Source: Chloroflexota bacterium (lineage in GTDB: Bacteria; Chloroflexota; UBA5177; JANWHV01). From it: DNA of 11,594 nucleotides. The position numbers and the translations under genes were made by a program. Under the pieces are notes generated by a model. The model searched no databases and was not told the origin of the DNA. It saw only the letters and a program-made list of their open reading frames with translations. The stretch covers positions 1 to 11,594 of the forward strand of contig JAICHN010000121.1 of assembly GCA_025924845.1 (NCBI GenBank), written 5' to 3'. Shown here one piece after another: positions 8,503 to 11,594 of this stretch (its first letter is position 1; each line of letters begins with the position of its first letter).

Positions 8503-8515
8503 CACTGTACCTGTT
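8503..8515 (-). promoter_or_regulatory. Shared 13-bp box and candidate promoter of the efflux gene
   Basis: On the minus strand it reads AACAGGTACAGTG, 12 of 13 identical to the box upstream of the kinase. It contains TACAGT (8504-8509) as a possible -10, with TTCGGC 19 bp upstream as a weak -35. A transcript starting just after it would leave only a few nt before ATG 8492 but a normal leader before ATG 8462. Confidence 0.3.
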
Positions 8516-8603
8516 ACGCGCGTTGGAGGCCGAACCTGCTACCTGAAAGGGGTGCGCCTCGCATTGGTGGAAATGCTGCCGACCCGCTTCGCGCACCCGA
8601 AAT

Positions 8604-8629
8604 TAGGAGCGCGGGTCTCCCGGCCCGCC
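8604..8629 (+). repeat. Palindromic intergenic repeat, copy A
   Basis: This 26-nt unit begins TAGGAGCGCGGGTCTCC and ends GGCCCGCC. It is an imperfect palindrome: GCGGGTC-type left arm and GGCCCGC right arm around a short loop. It matches copy B, exactly 50 bp downstream, at 23 of 26 positions. Confidence 0.75.
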
Positions 8630-8653
8630 GTAACCTCGGCGAAAGCCACGATC

Positions 8654-8679
8654 TAGGTGCGCGGGCCTCCGGGCCCGCC
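8654..8679 (+). repeat. Palindromic intergenic repeat, copy B
   Basis: Same orientation and length as copy A. Here the arms are perfect: GCGGGCC and GGCCCGC around TCCG. The 24 nt between copies A and B are unrelated to the repeat. Confidence 0.75.
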
Positions 8680-8739
8680 AACGCGACCAACCACGAGCAC
8701 CGGCTGTGCTCTCCGGATGACCGTGCATGGTCGAACCAA

Positions 8740-8762
8740 GCGGGCCTGGAGACCCGCGCCCA
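8740..8762 (-). repeat. Palindromic intergenic repeat, inverted copy C
   Basis: Read on the minus strand this contains GCGCGGGTCTCCAGGCCCGC, which matches copy A at 19 of 20 positions. Because it is inverted relative to A and B it could pair with either to form a long stem. Confidence 0.7.
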
Positions 8763-8864
8763 TTTACGCGCACCCTCGACAGCCGCGTCAGGCGGCGCCA
8801 ACTGGCCTGGGCCGCACCCGACGATGACGGGTTGAAACTACTACCTTAAGCGCCGCGGCCAGGT

Positions 8865-8888
8865 AAATGAGGGCCGGCAGGCTCATTT
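8865..8888. other. 7-bp stem-loop without U-run
   Basis: AAATGAG and CTCATTT form a perfect 7-bp stem around a 10-nt GC-rich loop. Neither strand has a following T-run long enough for an intrinsic terminator, and the role is unknown. Confidence 0.35.
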
Positions 8889-8975
8889 CGGGCCAAAGCC
8901 GAGCCCTTGGCGGAAGAACTATGCTCAGACGTGATCCGACGGTCCCACCACAATGGGCATGAGTTAGGGTGATGG

Positions 8976-8981
8976 TATACT
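8976..8981 (+). promoter_or_regulatory. Candidate TATACT -10 box for the antitoxin gene
   Basis: TATACT inside GGTATACTCC shares nine consecutive bases (GTATACTCC) with the box before oppD. It lies 44 nt before the antitoxin start, giving a leader of about 30 nt. GGTA and TACC flank it as a small inverted repeat (8974-8977 and 8984-8987), a possible site for autoregulation by a VapB-type protein. No -35 box is evident. Confidence 0.4.
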
Positions 8982-9019
8982 CCTACCGTGACACGGCAGA
9001 CATGTAGAAGGCTGGGCAG

Positions 9020-9262
9020 ATGATCCGGAAAAGTGAGAATGAAGAGGCGCAGCGACTGGCGCGGGAGTTCGCCGCCTCGACCGGCAAGAGCCAGGTCGGT
9101 GCTCCGCGCGAGCGGCTGGATCGGCTGGAGGACCATTCGCCGGCAGATAGCGTGGCGCGGCTCCTCCGCCTTGGCCGGGATTGCGCAAGGCGTCTGCGCG
9201 AGCCGTACCGCTCCGTCGATCACGGAGACTTGTTGTACGACGACTACGGGCTGCCGCGATGA
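9020..9262 (+). CDS. vapB: VapB-type antitoxin, Rv0623-like (PSK transcription factor) family
   Basis: This 80-residue protein resembles antitoxins of VapBC modules, which bind DNA through an N-terminal ribbon-helix-helix and neutralise a PIN-domain RNase with the C-terminal tail. The N-terminal part NEEAQRLAREFAASTGKSQ (7-25) and the tail RSVDHGDLLYDDYGLPR (64-80) are characteristic. From memory of the family, the stretch between GKSQ and RERLDRL is about four residues shorter than usual, inside the DNA-binding helices, so the protein may be degraded. AGAAGG at 9006-9011, 8 nt before the ATG, supports the start. No PIN-domain toxin follows: the stop overlaps an ATG in an ATGA, as in a normal vapBC pair, but the frame behind it has only 20 codons. 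Confidence 0.8.
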   Translation: MIRKSENEEAQRLAREFAASTGKSQVGAPRERLDRLEDHSPADSVARLLRLGRDCARRLREPYRSVDHGDLLYDDYGLPR

Positions 9263-9321
9263 CCCTTCATCTTAATGCCCGTTTACGGCCTGGCGTTACG
9301 ACAGGAGCTACGAGCGGATGA
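9259..9321 (+). other. 20-codon mini-ORF bridging vapB and the amidohydrolase gene
   Basis: This frame starts at the ATG of an ATGA overlapping the antitoxin stop and ends at a TGA overlapping the amidohydrolase ATG, again as ATGA. The peptide MTLHLNARLRPGVTTGATSG resembles no protein that I know and has no clear ribosome site. It occupies the place where a VapC toxin would begin. It may be a remnant, a translational coupling device or a coincidence. Confidence 0.2.
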
Positions 9322-10958
9322 CCACGGAAGACACTCAGCGCGGCCTGCTCATCACTGGGGCGCGAGTCTTTACGGCTGATCCGTCCCGGCCCTGGGCCGA
9401 GGCCGTGGTCACGCACGGTACGCACATCAGCTTTGTTGGAGCCGAACACGAGGCCATGGCGCGTGCGAGACGGGAGACTGAACACGTTCATCTGCCAGGT
9501 GGGCTGTTGATGCCCGGCTTGAACGAGAGTCACGTTCATTTCACCATGGGCAGCGATGTGCTTCATGACCTCAATCTGGATGGGGTCAGTACGCTGCCCG
9601 CGCTCCAGGAGCAATTGCGCGCCCACGTCCGAGCATATCCGGAGCAAGTGTGGATTACGGGGTACGGACTTTCATATACTCCCCTGACCCATCTGGATCG
9701 AGCCGAGCGGCTGGCCCTGGACGAGGCGGTACCGGATCGGCCGGTGTTCTTGCGGGCCCTGGACTTTCATAGCGCCTGGTGCAACACGCGCGCTCTCCAG
9801 TTGGCTGGAATTACCGAGGGCGCCCCGCTGCCGCTGCCCAATGAGGTCGTACTCGACGTGCAAGGTTCGGCCACCGGCATGCTGAAGGAACGACAGGCGT
9901 ATCACCTGATCGAACGCCTCTGGCCTGAACCAAGTCGGGCTGAGCGCGACGCCAGGCTGGCCGAGGCCATGCGTTACCTCAATGGTCTGGGCATCACCTC
10001 GTTTCAGAATATGGACGGTACCCCCGAGCAGGTTGCCTGGTTCAGGCAACTGAATGAGGAAGGACGGCTCACCCTGCGCGGGCACTTCTACATGTCGATG
10101 CGCGAGCACTTTCCGCGCGAACGGCTGCGCGAATTCGCCGAGTTGGCTCGCGCCCCGCAAGACGAGTGGAACCTGGTGCGGGGCATCAAAATGTTCATTG
10201 ACGGCGTGGTCGAAAGCAAGACGGCCCTGATGCTGGACCCGTATGCCGATGGCTCGGGCGAGACCGGCATCCCCGATATGGACCCCCAGGCGCACCGCGA
10301 AATTACCGTCGGGGCCGACCGCCTGGGAATGGATGTGGCTACCCACGCCATCGGTGAACGCGGGGTGCGGCTCACCCTCGATGCCTATGAGGCTGCGGCA
10401 CGGGCCAATCCGGAACGGCTGCACCGACGCCACCGCATCGAGCACATCGAAACCATCCATCCTGCCGACATCCCGCGCTTTGCCCAACTCGGCGTCACGG
10501 CGTCCATGCAGCCCCTCCACGCCGTGCCGAACGAAGACCCCCGCACCTCCCTCTGGGCCGCCCTGGTCGGGCCGGCGCGGCTGCCATGGGCATTTCCATG
10601 GCGGCTGCTTACCCGAGCCGGAGCAGTGTTGTCGTTCGGCAGTGATTGGCCGGTGGTGACCCCGGATCCACGCCTCGGTATCCACGCCGCCCTGACCCGC
10701 CGCACCGCGCAGGGCGAGCCCGCGGGCGGCTGGCAACCGGAGCAGTGCCTGACCCTGGCCGAGACCCTCAGGGCCTATACACAAGGAGGCGCTTACGCGG
10801 AATCAATGGAAGATAGAAAAGGTATCCTCCGTGAAGGCGCTCTGGCTGACCTCACCTGCTTCGATCAGGATCTCTTCGCGCTTAGCCCACGGGAGATTCT
10901 CAAGACGGATGTGGTGCTGACCGTGGTTGAAGGGAAGGTAGTGCATCGGACCCGGTAA
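9318..10958 (+). CDS. Metal-dependent amidohydrolase, Amidohydrolase_3 (YtcJ/NfdA-like) family
   Basis: This 546-residue cytoplasmic hydrolase probably cleaves a C-N bond of an amide or N-substituted formamide. The N-terminal beta-sandwich strand LITGARVFTAD leads into the metal site SHVHF (His72, His74). Other candidate metal or catalytic residues of the TIM barrel are Lys291 in IKMFIDG, His343 in THAIGE, His376 in RIEHIE and Asp443 in FGSDWP. The C-terminal strands (about 500-546, GALADLTCFDQD, VVEGKVVH) close the sandwich. Length is typical. The segment before HxH reads NESHVH, where the family usually has Asp before Ser. AGGAG at 9303-9307, 10 nt upstream, is acceptable, and the ATG overlaps the preceding mini-ORF stop. 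It may be read through from the antitoxin promoter. The binding-protein gene follows after 85 bp with its own promoter-like site. The substrate is unknown. Confidence 0.92.
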   Translation: MTTEDTQRGLLITGARVFTADPSRPWAEAVVTHGTHISFVGAEHEAMARARRETEHVHLPGGLLMPGLNESHVHFTMGSDVLHDLNLDGVSTLPALQEQLRAHVRAYPEQVWITGYGLSYTPLTHLDRAERLALDEAVPDRPVFLRALDFHSAWCNTRALQLAGITEGAPLPLPNEVVLDVQGSATGMLKERQAYHLIERLWPEPSRAERDARLAEAMRYLNGLGITSFQNMDGTPEQVAWFRQLNEEGRLTLRGHFYMSMREHFPRERLREFAELARAPQDEWNLVRGIKMFIDGVVESKTALMLDPYADGSGETGIPDMDPQAHREITVGADRLGMDVATHAIGERGVRLTLDAYEAAARANPERLHRRHRIEHIETIHPADIPRFAQLGVTASMQPLHAVPNEDPRTSLWAALVGPARLPWAFPWRLLTRAGAVLSFGSDWPVVTPDPRLGIHAALTRRTAQGEPAGGWQPEQCLTLAETLRAYTQGGAYAESMEDRKGILREGALADLTCFDQDLFALSPREILKTDVVLTVVEGKVVHRTR

Positions 10959-10990
10959 CTGCCTTCACTACTCGGCGCCGCGGTTATTGG

Positions 10991-10996
10991 TATACT
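10991..10996 (+). promoter_or_regulatory. Candidate TATACT -10 box for the binding-protein gene
   Basis: TATACT lies 53 nt before the ATG at 11044, giving a leader of about 40 nt that ends in a strong ribosome site. TTCACT at 10964-10969 is 21 bp upstream, the same unusual distance as TTTACA before the oppD box. The motif is the third TATACT in front of a plus-strand gene here. Confidence 0.4.
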
Positions 10997-11043
10997 GGCC
11001 GCCATCCGAAGGACATATATCGCAAAAGTAGGAGGCATACGGC

Positions 11044-11594
11044 ATGTTGGAACCCGGACACCGTCCCCACTCCGTCTCTTTCGCGGTTGTCTTGCGCGCC
11101 TCGTGCGCGATTCTCTTAACCGGCGCCCTGGCTCTGGCGCCTCGCGCCGCCTCGGCTCAGCGCGGCGCGGCACCGTTCGTCGATTCCGGCACCCTGACCA
11201 TAGCCGGCTACGGCTCGGCGGCCGACATCGACCCCGCCTCGGATGAGCTTGCCTCATCTGATACGATCGCTCGCAACATCGATGAGACCCTGGTGGATTT
11301 CAACGGCGGATCCATCGATAGCTACTCTCCGGCCCTGGCTACGAGCTGGAGCACCAACGCCGACAAGTCGGTCTGGACGTTTCACCTCCGCCATGGGGTA
11401 GCATTCCATACCGGCCGTTGCTGCATGACGGCGACCGACGTACAGTATTCACTCGCCCGCACCATGCAGGCGGGCCTGACCAACGGCTATGTATTAGCTC
11501 GCTTTATCACCGATCCGATGAAGCAGATCAAGATCATCGATCCGTATACCATCGAGTTTGATCTGGGGCGTTCACAGCCCATATTCATCGCCGC
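11044..11594 (+). CDS. ABC transporter solute-binding protein, family 5 (peptide/nickel type), 5' part
   Basis: The gene runs off the window after 183 codons. A Sec signal peptide is visible: short polar start, hydrophobic core at about 19-32, and likely cleavage after ASA (residues 36-38, before Gln39). Cys21 is not in a proper lipobox, so a lipoprotein is less likely. The mature part has the family 5 signature: DIDPASDE (61-68), ARNIDETLVDF (76-86), SPALATSWS, WTFHLRHGVAFHTG (111-124) and TATDVQYSLAR (129-139). It would capture peptides or similar solutes outside the membrane for an ABC importer. GGAGG at 11031-11035, 8 nt before the ATG, fixes the start. Cys126-Cys127 in the loop after the FH.G motif is unusual. 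Permease genes may follow beyond the window; whether it serves the OppDF pair is unknown. Confidence 0.93.
   Translation, partial: MLEPGHRPHSVSFAVVLRASCAILLTGALALAPRAASAQRGAAPFVDSGTLTIAGYGSAADIDPASDELASSDTIARNIDETLVDFNGGSIDSYSPALATSWSTNADKSVWTFHLRHGVAFHTGRCCMTATDVQYSLARTMQAGLTNGYVLARFITDPMKQIKIIDPYTIEFDLGRSQPIFIA

Larger units (their letters stand above)
8493..9019. other. Non-coding region with palindromic repeats and promoters
   Basis: This stretch of 527 bp separates the minus-strand efflux gene from the plus-strand antitoxin gene. It holds the efflux promoter candidate (about 8503-8515), an 8-bp inverted repeat GGGTGCGC / GCGCACCC (8550-8557 and 8591-8598), three copies of a palindromic GC-rich repeat (8604-8762), a 7-bp hairpin (8865-8888) and a TATACT box (8976-8981). 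Open frames across the repeats look spurious: they are rich in Arg, Ala, Gly and Pro and resemble no family. Confidence 0.6.

Noticed and set aside
8604..8679. Possible CRISPR array from two repeats 50 bp apart
   Set aside because: There are only two direct copies, the units are full palindromes, the third copy is inverted and no cas gene is near.
8514..8801. Open frame of 95 codons on the minus strand across the palindromic repeats
   Set aside because: It is made of Arg/Ala/Gly/Pro-rich peptide encoded by the repeats, has no ribosome site and overlaps the efflux promoter region; such frames are a common artefact of this repeat type.
8431..8835. Open frame of 134 codons on the plus strand
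   Set aside because: It overlaps the 5' end of the efflux gene, runs through the repeats and has no recognisable domain.
9672..10784. Open frame of 370 codons antisense to the amidohydrolase
   Set aside because: The sense strand has a full set of amidohydrolase motifs; the antisense frame is a by-product of high third-position GC.
10865..11257. Minus-strand open frame across the amidohydrolase end and binding-protein start
   Set aside because: It is antisense to two well-supported genes and is Arg-rich without any family resemblance.

Overview
The window is about 11.6 kb of GC-rich bacterial DNA with eight clear protein genes, one small antitoxin-like gene and no RNA gene, transposase or CRISPR array that I can see. 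The gene mix fits the phylum Chloroflexota best: a Ser/Thr kinase fused to a beta-helix, a membrane-anchored NHL propeller, Opp/Dpp ABC genes, an orphan VapB and short palindromic intergenic repeats of the GCGGGTCTCC type. This is inference from gene content and style; no marker gene is present.

Layout. Minus strand 36-1208: membrane-anchored beta-propeller protein. It diverges across 174 bp from a cytoplasmic ankyrin-repeat protein (1383-2057, plus). Next on the plus strand is a two-gene unit for the two ATPases of a peptide-type ABC importer (OppD/DppD 2230-3231, OppF/DppF 3259-4329). It meets head-on, with 4 bp between stop codons, a minus-strand gene for a 799-residue protein (4334-6733) that joins a zinc ribbon, a Hanks-type Ser/Thr kinase and a right-handed beta-helix. 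Upstream of the kinase on the same strand is a 14-TM drug efflux transporter of the EmrB/QacA type (6897-8462 or 8492). A non-coding stretch of about 530 bp (8493-9019) holds three copies of a palindromic repeat. Then come a small VapB-like antitoxin gene lacking its toxin (9020-9262), an amidohydrolase of the YtcJ/NfdA type (9318-10958) and the 5' part of a family 5 peptide-binding protein (11044 to the window edge).

How they fit together. The two ATPases and the solute-binding protein are parts of peptide/oligopeptide uptake, but no permease gene lies in the window and the parts are separated by about 6.7 kb, so they may belong to different importers. The amidohydrolase next to the binding protein could process an imported amide, which is inference. 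The kinase and efflux genes share a 13-bp upstream box and may be co-regulated. The propeller, ankyrin and beta-helix proteins are all built from repeats typical of binding or signalling, but no partner can be named.

Nothing here is clearly a new multi-gene system. The most notable items are the kinase/beta-helix fusion and its duplicated 20-bp leader segment, the toxinless VapB followed by an ATGA-linked mini-ORF, and the palindromic repeat cluster.
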